In this document: positions 1-12,350 of the stretch, piece by piece
Position numbering within the stretch: position 1 is the first letter of the stretch
Layout of the letters: every line of letters starts with the position of its first letter
Notes under the pieces: model-generated
Databases searched by the model: none
Told to the model about the DNA's origin: nothing
Seen by the model: the letters and a program-made list of their open reading frames with translations, nothing else
Origin: Artemisia argyi
Lineage: Eukaryota > Streptophyta > Magnoliopsida > Asterales > Asteraceae
Length of the DNA stretch: 64,000 nt
Assembly: GCA_030686995.1 (NCBI GenBank)
Contig: CM060708.1
Span: 105,687,350 to 105,751,349 of the forward strand
Direction of reading: 5' to 3'
Made by a program: the position numbers and the translations under genes

Positions 1-1287
1 TCCCAGAACCACAAATCACCAATCCTTTAACCTTTATCATCTTGGTTGACTTTCATTGACCAATGGAATGTTAACTTATTCAAGCAAGAACTAAGCAAAA
101 ACCTTACTACAATCTATTAAAGAGCTTATTGAAAAACAGAAAATTATGAACTAGAAGTATAAACTGAAGATAAATTGAATTGAAATTAAAGAGCAAAGTA
201 TGAAAACTTGGAATTTTATTAAAACTAGAAAGGATTACAAAGCTTTAAATCTGAAATACAATTAAACAATAACAATTATACTAAATTTATCTAAGTTACA
301 CTACTCCTACTCCTAAATTCTAACCGCTCTCAATGATGTGAGGAGGGGGGTATATATAGCTGCTGAGAGGAGGGCTTGGTCTTCAGGAAGCCTCTAGAGT
401 GTGCTTCTTCACAATTAATCTTGTCCATCAATCTTCACACGTTTTCTTTTTGGCTTTAGGATCATGTGTGAGTGAGTTGTGAATCCTGCGTGTATGTACT
501 CATTGGTCCACGTGTACTGACATTCCCTGACCCTTTAGAACATCAAATGATTGAGTAATTATATTTGTACGAGGTGAATTTGAAAGAGGGGTAATTAGGG
601 TTCTTAAAAACTGGGTAAAAATAAAATTGGGGAGGCGGGAATGTAATTGGGGGTGTTTTTATTATTTAGGTTGATCGGGTCTTGTGTTAGGGATTTTACC
701 TGGGTTAAAGGAGAAAACGAGTTGTGTGGTTTTGGTGGATTTGGGCTTTTATATTTTGGGCTGGGGTGAAAGAGTTACTGGATTGGATTTCATTTAATAG
801 ATTTAGTGTTATGGTTTTAGGATTACTTTTGATTCTAAGTTAAGGGACCAAATGTAACAAATCCGAAATTTGAGGATTGATACTGACAATCATCCAAAAT
901 GTAATCCAAGGGTATTTGTTGCCAATTTCTTAATCATGGAGGAGCAAGTTGACTTTTCTTGAAATATTTCCTCAAAGGACCATATTTGATAAACTTTAAA
1001 AGTTGAGGGAAGACTTTTTTCATTTTCTTCAAACTTTGACCAGGGATCTTTCTTGTAAATTTATGAATCTCTGAGGACTTCTTTTGTTATTTTGAGATTT
1101 CTTTTATCATTTCCGTCCTCGTGCTCGTTTTTGTCGGTTTTAGCTTTGTTTTTGTTCATTTTTCACATATCCGTACGTGCACATACACAAATACAAAAAC
1201 ACACATTCTCTTGGCATATTTGGTTAGCGTTTGTTGTATTTGGTCTGATTTAAGGCCTAAAAAGGATGTGTGAATAAGCATACATCA
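1..1287 (-). repeat. Element A 3' LTR, partial
   Basis: This copies the outer 1.3 kb of the LTR at 5595-9010. On the minus strand it begins TGATGTATGC at 1287, directly after a GGGGG-containing purine tract. A TATATATA box lies at 351-358, matching the one at 8036-8043. The rest of the LTR is outside the window. I see no ORF worth calling. Confidence 0.9.
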
Positions 1288-1303
1288 AAATCCCCCAGCT
1301 TAA
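1288..1303 (-). other. Polypurine tract of element A
   Basis: On the minus strand this reads AAGCTGGGGGATTT immediately before the LTR start TGATG. Element C has a near-identical tract (37246-37259) before its own 3' LTR. The position fits plus-strand priming in LTR retrotransposons. Confidence 0.85.
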
Positions 1304-3171
1304 GGTATTGCCGTGTCCTCACGCAATGTCATCACCTCACGCTTAAGAGATAAATAATTTCAAAACCTCTCTTTACTGACGTTGTAAAGTAGCAATGATG
1401 TTCAAAAGAGATATTAAAATCATTTATTCTAAAAAACGCTCCGTTTTCCGATTTTTATGAACAACAGCTACTACTACTACTACTACTACTACTCTTTTTG
1501 TACTTTTTCATTTTTATATGTGACGGTTTGCTTGACTTTCATTATCAATTCATATCTTTTGATAATTTTCAGGGTCTACGAGTAAAAACACTTCTCACAG
1601 AGAAGAGACTATATGGATAAAAATCGTCATCCTTGATTTTTCACAAGCCCCCAAACTAAGCGTAAAATCAAAATCATTGTTTATCCGCAAGTTAGATGCT
1701 AACTCTACCCACAAAACTTACTTGTGTAATTACCTCTTGTTCCCAAGTCCTAAGTTTTGTATCTCAAGATTTTAATTTGTTGAGAGTGCAAAATTTGAAC
1801 GCTAAGTAGTTTCCAAACTTTCCCTCAAAAACCCCTGCATACAGAAATCGGGTCCACATGAAGGTCTCTGATTTAACATGATTTGTAGGGGCCCCCTTTT
1901 TATTTACAGCTGAAACATTCCATGTTTGAGACCCAAGACGGAAGCGTTTTATTAGGGAAACCCCCGGAGTCGAAGCTTGGCATTTTTGCATAATTATAAG
2001 CACTTTAATAACATTTGGTCCTTAGTCCTTTATTTCAATTACAACAACGGTTTTTGAGCCGCCAAGATGTAAGAGCTTTATTATGACCTTAGATTTATAT
2101 CCGCTGCTTTTTATAGCTTTGGATTCCTCTGCCTTTTTGTTGTCTTTGGATTATTATTATTGATATTCATAATCATATGCCAAACCCCAAGTCCTACGAC
2201 CTTTACTAAGATCACAACATTGGCTGCGAACCGGCAAGATGCTATAGTCTATTTCACCGTAACACTGGCAGTACCCCTATGTGTACCAAACCCCCATATG
2301 CAGAGATTTTTTGGGAACGAGAAAAAACTAAGTATTGCCCAAATCCCATACACTTAATTAATCCTAGAGATCTATTTTTATTGGTGTGCAATCTTGTGGG
2401 AACAAGGAGGCCACAAGTACCTTTCGTGGGCTCTAAAGAGATCCAACTACTCCACGTTTAGCACGGAACTTCTAAAAAAACACTATCATTCCTTGATCTC
2501 TGCAAATTTAAAATCCCATGTAATGAGATCCGCGGATGCTTAGCCGATAATCTTTTGATTATATTGGTTAAGGGAGACGAGCTAGGGCTCAACACGCCCG
2601 GTCAAGTCGGAACATTTATTTCTACTCTCGCCAGTAGGAAAGTCAAAACAAGGTGTCAAAACTTATTATTATACAATATATCATCATTTTTTTTGAATAA
2701 TGAGGTGACAAAAATTAAAAATTTTGGTGGAAAAATGGAGTTGTGTAAGTTAACAGCTTAGATGAAGGTGTCAGGTCAAATCGAATCGAAGATTCACACC
2801 CTAGACAAAAGTGAAACTTTGTCCTCAATGTTTAAAGGGTGCGGGTAGTCTTACGTAATATCTAAGGCCATTTATTAAGTATGCCAAGAGATAAATCTTA
2901 GTCGATAAGTTTTTGGATATGGTGAATTTCCGAAAGAGCAGCGAAGAATGAGACTCGAGTGGAGAGAACGACAAAACACGAGCACGAGGGTCTTCAAACT
3001 TCAGGGAAATTCATGGACATAAACAAACAACCATAAAAACACGAGTTTGGAAAGGGTCGCCCCCCCCCCCCCCTCACGTCACGCTACTCCTCGTGGATAA
3101 GCATGGGGTACCTCCCACGAAGCGCTTGTTTTTGTTCACCGAGTCACATGAGCTTGACTCGATCCCCGAAT
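1304..3171 (-). other. Element A 3' untranslated internal region
   Basis: This is about 1.9 kb without a supported gene. It runs parallel to the region of element C after its pol gene (35373-37245), including the conserved hairpins just past the stop codon (3140-3161 and 3099-3127) and the AAACATTG hairpin (2814-2833, one mismatch). Eight CTA triplets lie at 1468-1491 and a C run at 3061-3073. A 79-codon ORF at 1764-2003 also occurs in C, but base changes between the copies are mostly amino-acid changing, so I do not call it. Confidence 0.75.
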
Positions 3172-4989
3172 TTAATTCGTCCTTGGGGAGAGCAGATAGA
3201 ACGGACACCCGGCATGATAAACGGAGATGTCGGGGTCAAAGACGGTATCCTCACTCCTTGTGGAGTGGAAAAGTGAAGAAATGATGGGATAAGCAAAGAA
3301 CGGGTGAAACACTCGGATGGTAAAAGCATAGTCAAGTTTAGAATCACGGGTGGGTTGGGTGGGTAAAATATCAAGCACAGGAATATCTTGTTCAAAAATC
3401 TCGTCCACCACTCCAAAAATATTTTTATCTCTATCTGATTCAAAAACTACATCCGGTGGTTTCGCAGGTGGAAGAGAAGAAGGTAAATCGGAAAGAATAT
3501 TTCTTTGAACATCATTCTTATCATTCTCAATACCCTATGGTATTGAGTCATCCGCAGCAAGAAATAGATCGACATCCTCTAAAAGAGGACCATGTGATGG
3601 ATTATCAGAAATAAGTTCAAAATCGATCTCAAAATCAAAACGCTCATAATCCGGAAGAGAGATATCATGAATAGTGGGACTGCCACTACTCGTCTCTTCA
3701 AATCAAAAAATTTCAATCTCGGGTAAGAAATCACTATCCATAACGGGGATAGGAGAAGAAGTCGGAGGATCATTTAATGCCTCGATCTTATAAATGAGAA
3801 GATTGAGATTCAATAATTTTTCACGAAGAGCTTCATCTTGGATTTCAACGTCAATTACTTCATCATTCTCTTCTTCTAAGCTGACGAGCTCAGAAGGCAA
3901 TTCGTCCACATAGTCGATGTCTCCACAAGATATAGAATCGTCATCATCAAAATTGGAGAACATTTCAACACGATCATTCGAATTATCAATCAGAGATAAC
4001 TCACATTCTTCAGCTGTATTAAAAACATATTTCTCAAAATCGGGTAAAGAATCCTTGAGCTCGGGCTCTAAAGGATCTGACGGCTTATCTTCAATAAATT
4101 CACAATCACCGTTAGAAATTTCCCTGGACTCACTTGGGATTGGGATGAGGTTCTCAACACTAGACTTATTGAATTCGTTAGATTCCGTTGCCGGAATAGT
4201 GTTTAGATGATTGTCTCCCATTTTTAGAGAGTCATCGGGTTCTATGGGAGAAACATCGAAAGCTTTATGAGGATTAAGAATGATCGTAATTTTCTCATCA
4301 TCCTCATCGGTATCATAGTAAATAAATTTTTTAAAAGGATTAGACGCTCTCTATTCAGCAAGTAATTCTGCAATAGACTTTTCATGAGGCTCGGGAGTAT
4401 GAGTTCCACGATTAGCCACCCACTCTCGTAACGTTTCGATAACGGATTTCATTTCAACAATGAATTCCATCGGAACTTGAAACTTGTCGGGAATTTGTGG
4501 GGTTTGGTTAAAACCATGAGAATCGTAACATGAATTCGGCTCATAATAAAAATTTTCAAATGATCCCCCACAATTTTCAAAATTTGATGAATCATAATTG
4601 AAATACGGTTTTTGTTCATAAAAGTTTTGAGGGGGAAGATAAAAATCATTTTGAGGATAATTATCAAAACTCGAATCACAAGCGTAAGACATTTTAGCAC
4701 TCGGGGTGTAGCAAATACAATTCGCGTATCCACATTGATTAAAAAAACATTGCCCACACGGTAATCCTTGATCGGATGGATGTCCACAATTAAAGCAAGT
4801 GAACGGAGACGGTGGCGGTGTTGGATAGTAATCGGGAATGTTTTGAAGGATTGATCTTTGAACGTACGCGGGAGAATTACAAAACCAACAAACTCCATCA
4901 TGATTATCACTACCACATTGTTCGCACGTACACCAAACACATGAACCTTCAAAGAACGATTCTCCACATTGAAAACAAGTCGGATCCAT
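3172..4989 (-). pseudogene. Cys-rich zinc-ribbon-like and acidic ORF of element A, broken by three stops
   Basis: One minus-strand frame runs from ATG at 4989 to TAA at 3172 (606 codons) with three in-frame stops, at 4351, 3703 and near 3540. The N-terminus (MDPTCFQCGE) has three CxxC-spacer-CxxC modules: Cys 5/8/17/20, 22/25/34/37 and 65/68/78/81, with spacers of 8, 8 and 9 residues. This is a zinc-ribbon pattern, not the CCHC knuckle of Gag. An aromatic, Asn/Tyr-rich stretch follows, then a long acidic region. Part of that (SDFLPEIEIF, EPELKD) resembles the linker between protease and reverse transcriptase in C and E (SDFILKEIEAFL, EPELKD). I recall similar ORFs as common retroelement ORFs in Asteraceae; their function is unknown. 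A nucleic-acid-binding Gag substitute is only a guess. Confidence 0.72.
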
Positions 4990-5570
4990 AAAAATTAAAC
5001 ATATAAGGGAGAAAGTGAAAGAATTATCGGTTTGAGGGTTTAAAGAAAAAGAATCAAATGATAAGAGGAGAAGAAGATTATTTTTGGGTTTTTTAATTAT
5101 TGAAAAAAAAAATCAAAGTAGAAAAGGAAAATATTTTTGTGTTTTTTATATTGGAAAACAAAATTCAAAAACTTAAAACTTTTATTCTCTTTTGTTTTTC
5201 AAATGTTACGTTAATCGTAACTGTTTCGTTCAAAACTACTCGCGACGGAACGGGAGAGAACAGTGTTTCTCTGTTCAGCTTGCAATTTAATGTCTAAGCT
5301 TCCGTATTTCGCGCTTATTCGGTTGTAGAATTAAATTAATCTGATTAGCAACTAATTTCATGCGTTCTTATATTGGGAAGCTTATTTGGTTTACAACGCC
5401 CCCCTTCCACGGGAGAGTCGAGGCTGTAACTTTCTTTTTGGTATTTTTGAAAACACTTTAGGAAAAGCGTTTTTGATTTTTCAAACTTTTTGGTTCTTAT
5501 AGAAAATATATACAAGGAAGATTTTCAAAACACAATTTCGAAAACGAAAATCAAAAATTCACTTCAACCT
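4990..5570 (-). other. Element A leader between PBS and ORF
   Basis: The PBS-proximal part is close to the leader of element C (29067-29430), including the stretch with CCTCGACTCTCCCGTGG. Towards the ORF it diverges into A/T-rich sequence. Shared leader with different coding body fits retained packaging and priming signals (inference). Confidence 0.7.
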
Positions 5571-5588
5571 TCCCCGGCAGCGGCGCCA
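5571..5588 (-). other. Primer binding site of element A (tRNA-Asp type)
   Basis: On the minus strand it reads TGGCGCCGCTGCCGGGGA. This complements the 3' end of plant tRNA-Asp(GUC), recalled from memory, at 17 of 18 positions (C where T is expected at position 9). It lies 6 nt inside the LTR end. Confidence 0.88.
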
Positions 5589-5616
5589 AAATTTCGATGT
5601 GATAAAATCAAATCAA

Positions 5617-5617
<1 letters not shown>

Positions 5618-5679
<62 letters not shown>
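5618..5679. repeat. (TA)n microsatellite, about 31 units
   Basis: An uninterrupted TA run sits inside the U5 part of the element A 5' LTR. The C LTR has only a short AT-rich stretch at the same place (28998-29025), so the run expanded within A or its lineage. Confidence 0.95.
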
Positions 5680-5682
<3 letters not shown>

Positions 5683-8035
5683 TATTACTCAAAGAAATAC
5701 GGATAACCCTAGGTCGTAGTCCGTGTGAAGGGTGAATGGAATTTCGAATTCTCGATTCGTGAAACGTGTCGTGAAAGTGGGAAAAAGTGATTTTAATGAG
5801 ATTACACTAAGGAATATGAAAATGAAGCACAATTAATCACTTAAGCACGTAATTCAAAATAACTAAAAAGTTACTTTAAAACTGAAAATCTATTTTTTTT
5901 TTGGCTTTTTTGTGTAATTTTTAGGAATTTAAATCTATTTAAACCAATTAAAAAATAAGAAAAATACAAATAAAATTGAGATTAAATGGGAAAAATACAA
6001 AATTAATTTCTAAAAATCTAAAATAACTGAAAACTAATTTCTAAAATATTTTTTGATTTTTTTAGGCTTTTTTTGATTTCTTTGGAATTTTTGGTAATTA
6101 AATAAGAAAAATAGTAAATTAACTCTGAAAATTAAATAAGAAAAATAGTAAATTAACTCTGAAAATTGAAAATTAAATAAGAAAAATAGTAAATTAACTC
6201 TGAAAAATATTAAAAATTCAGGGAAATTCTAAAATATTATCTTGAACATAGGAAAAATTTAAAAGTTAGAAAATGAGCTCTGAAAATACTTAAAAGCTGA
6301 AATCAGCTTATGTTGAAGTGCTTATTGATAAGCACTTTGACCAAATCTTAACCAAACTTTGACGAAATGTTTTTATGGCTAAATTAAGCTCTAATGAAAA
6401 GAATTAAGTCCAAATGACAGAAACTCAGGTTAGGGGCTCAAACAGTTGCAATAAGCAATTTGGAAATAAGCAAAAGCCAAGCAAATAAGTAATGGGCAAA
6501 AGCTCAATGGAAACAGTAACTATAGGTACAAATGAACTAATATAAGCAAAAAATCTCAGAATATGAACAACTAAACACAATTGCGGCCTTGTTACTTGAA
6601 ATCAGACCTATGTTTGAAACACTCAATAAGACAAGCCTAATAAGCTGTAAAGTGTAAGCTTTTGGGGGCAAATCCGACACAGAACTACTGAGAACTCAGA
6701 AACACAAGAATCTATAACTATACTACTAAATTGAGGGCCTAATCCTTGCCTAAAACTTTGATGAAACAAAATGGTGCAGGGGATTGATTAAGTCAAACAG
6801 TCAATTTAAAGCCAATTTCTAAATGAGCAATTGAGATGTAAACAGATATTTTCTGATTGAAATTGATTCACAAGCTACTAATCTATACAAATTAACTTTC
6901 AAAAGATAATTGCTATTATATTAGATCCAAGAAGTGCTCTCAAAAATCTGACCCTAAAATCTAAATGCAAAATATTTTGACTTTCTATTTGGAACGTGAT
7001 TTTGACCAAAATGAAATTCTTCTGGCTGAATCTAAACCTTATTGATATATTAAGCTATTTTTAATGTTGAATTACCCTAAATGCAATTATTTAAAGCTAA
7101 GATCTAAAGTTGGAGCTACTGAAAATCTAAATTATCTACTGATATGGGCTTAATTTCTAATATCTGACTTTTTACCTTTAACCTATGAATTAAATGCTTG
7201 AACTAAGTTTCCTATGCCTAATAGTGTAGTTATGCAAGAAGGAAACAACAAGATCACACAGAATGAATCCAAACACCCCCTTAATTTAATTGCTACAATA
7301 AGACTATGACTTCCAAGCTTAAACTAACCAAACTACTAATCAAAAACTAATGCCTAACTATTCTGAAATCTCACTGAACACTTAACTCGAACATAGAACC
7401 ACAAGAACTCAAATGTGCAGTCTAAGCTAAACTAGGCAATATAAGGCAATAAAATGGAATAGTGGCACAACTTAGTAAACAAGTTAGAATACTATCAAAT
7501 CCACTAAAACATGATCAAATAAGAGCAATAAAATAGTAAACAACTCAATTTCACATATCTAAATACTAATGCAATGAAATGACATTAAGAGCTTTAAATT
7601 GAAATGAAAAACTTACAATTCCTTCTCTCAGTTGAACAGAGAGATTATTTGAGACTAAACCTATCTTTAGATAGGCAAATACTACATCCCAGAACCACAA
7701 ATCACCAATCCTTTAACCGTTATCACCTTCGTTGACTTTCATTGACCAATGAAATGTTAACTTATTCAGGCAGGAACTAAGCAAAAACCTTACTACAATC
7801 TGTTAAAGAGCTTATTGAAAAATAGAAAATTGTGAACTAGAAGTATAAACTAAAAATAAATTGAATTGAAATTAAAGAACAAAGTATGAAAACTTGGAAT
7901 TTTATTAAAACTAGAAAGGAATATAAGGTTTTAAATCTGAAATACAATTAAACAGTAACAATTATACTAAATTTATCTAAGTTACACTACTCCTACTCCT
8001 AAATTCTAACCGCTCTCAATAATGTGAGGAGAGGG

Positions 8036-8043
8036 TATATATA
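8036..8043 (-). promoter_or_regulatory. Probable TATA box of element A LTR
   Basis: TATATATA lies about 970 bp inside the LTR start, in a GC-richer context, and is conserved in the partial 3' LTR at 351-358. Its position before the leader fits a U3/R promoter. The start site itself cannot be read from sequence. Confidence 0.6.
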
Positions 8044-9010
8044 GCTGCTGAGAGGAGGGCTTGGTCTTCAGGAAGCCTCTGGACTGTGCTTCTTCACAAT
8101 TAATCTTGTCCATCAATCTTCACGCATTTTCTTTTTGGCCTTAGGATCATGTCTGAGCGAGTTGTGAATCCTGCGTGTGTGTACTCATTGGTCCACGTGT
8201 ACTGACATTCCCTGACCCTTCTAGAACATCAAATGATTAAGTAATTATATTTGTACGAGGTAAATTTGAAAGAGGGGTAATTAGGGTTCTTAAAAAGTGG
8301 GTAAAAATATAATTGGCCTTGGGAGGCGGGAATGTAACTAGGTGTGTTTTTATTATTTGGGTTGACCGGGTCTTGTGTTAGGGATTTGACATGGGTTTAA
8401 GGATAAAACGGGTTGTGGGGTTTTGGTGGATTTGGGCTTTTATATTTTGGGCTGGGGTTTAAGAGTTACTGGATTGGATTTCATTTAATAGATTTAGTGT
8501 TAAGGTTTTAGGATTATTTTTTGATTCTAAGTTAAGGGACCAAATGTAACATATCCGAAATTTGAGGATTGATATTGACAATTATCCAAAATGTAATCCA
8601 AGGGTCTTTGTTGCCAATTTCTGAATCATGGAGGAGCAAGTTGACTTTTCTTGAAATATTTCCTCAAAGGACCATATTTGACAAACTTTAAAAGTTGAGG
8701 GACCACTTTTGTCATTTTCTTCAAACTTTGACTAGGGATCTTTCTTGTAAATTTATGAATCTCTGAGGACTTCTTATGTCATTTTGAGCTTTCTTTGATC
8801 ATTAGGCTTCCCCGGCTCCGGCTTTTGACCTTTTTCTGTACTTGTGCTCGTTTTTGTCGGTTTTAGCTTTGTTTTTGTTCATTTTTCACATATCCGTACC
8901 TGCACATACACAAATACAAAAACACGCATTATCTTGGCATATTTGGTTAGTATTTGGTGTATTTGGTTTGATTTAAGGCCTAAAAAGGATGTGTGAATAA
9001 GCACACATCA

Positions 9011-9906
9011 ATGAATAACAACAGCATTGATCGTTTGATTCATGTTATTCCTGTTCTTCGTCGTAGGAATTTCCAAATGCCCGCCCAAATCCCTTTAGTG
9101 GAAGATGAGAACCGACCTAACCTCTCACCTAACCATCACTTTGACAATATTTCTGAGATGGAGGAATCTGACCATGATGATGACCATAGGGCTAGTCCTT
9201 TTTACTATTCGGACTCTGATGAGAACCTAGATGATGGTGACGTAATTAAAGAGGGTAGGATGGAAGATGAAGTGGACCCTCTTAGGTATGTCGCCCTAGA
9301 ACAAGGATTGAGAATGATAGCTCATTTAATATGCAATTTCCTTGTAAAATTGGATTTACAAGCTTTGATGCCTACCTTAACTCATCTCTACCAATGAACA
9401 TAATCTCGCGTAGTGAATACAATAAAATTATGGTAAATGAGTTAGAATACAAAGGAGATATTATTGTTGCTAGGGCAATGGCATTGCATGTGTTTGTAGG
9501 AAGCTTTGTTTATCTGGTTGAGTTCATGGTTATGGAGAATCTAGGAGAATTTATCAATAGTAAGTTAACCCAAGTTGTGTTTGGGAAACCCTTCAAAAGG
9601 TTAACCAACCTTGATGAAAAACTTATGGAAGGGTTAATTACATTCTCGGATGGGGATGAAGATTTTGTTTACCAAATGCCCCGTGCACACCTTAGGTTCT
9701 AGGATTTTTCTATGGAGAAATGTAATAGGTATCTACCCCTAGAAATGCTAAGTGAGAATGATAAAAGGAAAGGGCTTAAATATCCTCATGAAAAGAATAA
9801 AAGGTATTATCGCGGATGTTTAGAGCTAAGTGATGACTATAAGAAAGATGAGGCAACTATTAGATGGCTCACCCTAGGGTATGTGAGCATAAGCGACACA
9901 CGATAG
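9011..9906 (+). pseudogene. Retropepsin-like ORF of element B, frameshifted
   Basis: The reading starts in an acidic segment (SEMEESDHDDDH, DSDENLDDGD), shifts frame near 9325, and continues as MQFPCKIGFTSFDAYLNSS to a stop at 9700; the same frame resumes to 9906 (RYYRGCLELSDDYKKDEA). The middle resembles the retropepsin domain seen in E: VFVGSFVYLVEFMVMENLGEF and VVFGKPFKRL follow the order of its [10 protein letters not shown] and LILGRGFL segments. The position of the catalytic DLGAS reads LNSSLP, so the Asp is absent. The intact relative is the B-prime ORF at 58092-58883. The N-terminal start is lost where element A inserted. Confidence 0.7.
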
Positions 9907-11768
9907 CCCATGACCTTGAGTCTAGCTACAAGGCTCGTAAATATAGAAAAGCACTTCTTGGGAGGCAACCCACGTTTTGTGGGATTTTATTTGTTTGATT
10001 TTTAATTGTTTGATGTTATTTGCTTCCGTATGCATGTTTTATATTGTTGGTAGATCATGTTTCATATTAAATTGTGAAAATGCTTTATTTTGTTGTTTAA
10101 CTTCGTCTTAACTTCATATAAAGGTATTTTGCAAAATCTAAGTGTAAAGGGAAACCCCAAATTTGTTTCTAAGAACGAAAATGATCATGATTCGCTATAA
10201 TATTAAATGAACATGTATATTAGTAATTGTTAGAGTCAAATGCTTGTATCGAGTCATAATGATGTTTTGCAGGATTTTACAGGAAATAGGACATAAGTTT
10301 TTCCAGAAATTTTCTGGAAACTTGACATAAAGATTTCTGCAGGTCACTTCTGACGGCGTTAGGATTTAAAACCTGACGGCGTCACGTGTAAAATACTGGA
10401 AATTTTGCGAGTTTTGTTTTTCTAACGGAGTCTTAAAAGTTTTTGTTGATTCTTTAGTTTTATAAACTCCAGGAAATCTGCAAACATTCATTCCACAAGC
10501 ATTATATCTTAAATTTCTTTTAGGATTTGTTAGTGTATATAGATTGCCGCCGATTTTACGTGAGGTTGCCTTGATTGTTTTCTCAGGTTTAACAGGTTAT
10601 ATTTGACAAGAAGATGATTTATATTTCTGGAAGGGAAGCTTTGAACGTTCATTTTCTTGGAGGAAGATCTAACCTTGTTAACACACTATCCACCCCGAAC
10701 GAATCAGGGGAGTATTTGTTTTCATTCTTTTACCTATTTTACTTTTACATTCTTTAATTAAACATTGGGGACAATGTTCATCCTAAGTGTAAGGGGAGGG
10801 TAAATGATGATACCTTATAGGATACAATTGCACTTGAATTTGTTTGTTCGATAGTAGATGTGTAATAAAACCAAGAGAAATACTTGTTAGTGTAATTTTA
10901 GCGCCAAATTTAAATTTGTTTACAACATTTAGGAGTGAAACTTTAACCTTAACAAGCGTCTCATGGATAGGAGTCGTATAACTACCACAAAACCGTACCA
11001 TTCAGAAAAATTTTTCCACCCAAATATGTGAGGTTCGCCTTTAGATTTGATAGGAAAAGCATTCATTATTAGTGCTTATGAGTGTACCGGTAGCATTTAG
11101 ATTCTAGAACTTGCGTTAGTGATGCATCCCGAGACCGCTAGTGAGACTACATTCGTGTAGTAGGATTCACTACATGATAAGAGGCATTAGGATCACCCTT
11201 GTGTTTAAACCCGTATCATAATTACTTTGACCATTTAAGTCATATCACCTGACTAGTAAAGTCAATTAATTTTCCCCACACCTTAGCGTTGTACTCATTT
11301 TTAGTACACGAAACCCCTAGTACACCCCTCCAAGCCTATCTTTTCATTTCTAACTTTAAGCATCTTACTTAAAGGAAGAATTTGTTACAACCCACCCAAA
11401 TGTGCAACCAAATCACCTTAGCCTTTCGTGCATGCACTCATCTTTAGTGCATTATTGTTACATGTTTAAACCCTTAGTTAATTATCTAATTAATTACATG
11501 GTTGCTAAGTCGAGTCATATCTTGTACATATTGTTTTTGGACGATTGGGACTCATGGGTAAAGTACTTGTGTTATGGAGTAATGGGGGAAGAACATCATA
11601 TATTACCCCCATATGTGCATTAATCTTAAAAAGTACTCAAAGTGTTTTGATTATCATGATTCGAGTCATTAGAGTAGTTTATTGTAAAGTATGTAAAAAT
11701 TCAAGTGTAAGGAGAATGTACATTCCCTATGATGTATTATTTTGGATGGTAGGGTAAGAGTGTATTCA

Positions 11769-11810
<42 letters not shown>

Positions 11811-12350
11811 AAAAAAGAAAAAGAAAAAAAAAATTAAAAAACAAAAAAGAAAAGAGAAAAAAAAACATACGGACTACCATCCCGTTTCATCCTATGTTTG
11901 TTTTATGCTTTTGTTATTTTTGATTTATTAGTTTAAGTCGAGTCGAGTCTTGGCTTAGCAACGCCATATTGTACATGTAATTAACCAAGATGATTAACTC
12001 GCCACCAGTAAATATTGCCTTTATCCAACAAAACTGTGTATTCCATATCCCTACACCTAACGTTATAACCCTTTAAAAGACCTCTTTGATAGTTTATCCT
12101 AGGTGCTTACGCCAAGTGGTGGAGGTTTGATCCTTTCCCAAGCCTATGGTAATCTATTTGCTATGACAGGTAGTGAGAGATGTTTTCTATTTCCATATTG
12201 TGATATATATTTTATTACACCCGAGAGATGTGAGTATCTAAACACTATTTGTGAGGTGCTAGTGTATGACCTCCGTGCTTGTTTTTGGTTTTTAGTGGAA
12301 CGATTATTTGTTGTAATTACTTCTATATTAGTGTTAAATGACCCCTAACG
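9907..12350 (+). other. Element B 3' untranslated internal region
   Basis: No supported gene in 2.4 kb. Just after the ORF stop are a CCTTG/CAAGG hairpin (about 9912-9933) and the conserved CTTCTTGGGAGGCAACCCA element (9953-9972). Two copies of the GACGGCGT motif lie at 10351-10382. The AACATTG-GGGA-CAATGTT hairpin (10761-10778) precedes a purine run ending GGGGAGGG. A 39-nt A run starts at 11770. The region corresponds to 41445-43274 and 57382-58091 of B-prime. Confidence 0.75.
11770..11808 (+). repeat. Sense-strand poly(A) tract in element B
   Basis: 39 A in a row are followed by A/G-rich sequence to about 11866. It lies in the 3' untranslated part, in the coding orientation of the element. 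Confidence 0.95.

Larger units (their letters stand above)
1..9010 (-). mobile_element. Element A: non-autonomous Ty3/gypsy-type LTR element, 3' LTR cut by window edge
   Basis: Reading the minus strand there is a long LTR (9010 to 5595), a PBS (5588-5571), a 4.3-kb internal region, a purine tract (1303-1288) and a second LTR copy from 1287 that leaves the window. Positions 1-1287 and about 7687-9010 are the same sequence with roughly 5% differences in the stretch compared by eye. The interior has no reverse transcriptase, RNase H or integrase, only one broken Cys-rich and acidic ORF. LTR ends, leader and 3' untranslated part match element C, so A probably depended on C-type proteins (inference). 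It abuts an ORF of element B at 9011, so it seems to have inserted into B. The left target duplication lies outside the window. Confidence 0.88.
5595..9010 (-). repeat. Element A 5' LTR (3.4 kb)
   Basis: The LTR starts TGATGTGTGC at 9010 on the minus strand and ends six nt from the PBS; the last two bases read CG, probably a mutated CA. It contains a TATATATA box (8036-8043), the U5 stretch with ACTACGACC (about 5710-5725) and a long TA repeat near the end. It has no supported gene. The 5' and 3' copies differ by small indels near 8795-8845 and 1105-1125. Confidence 0.88.

Noticed and set aside
5490..5735. Plus ORF with a Tyr-Ile repeat
   Set aside because: Translation of the TA microsatellite.
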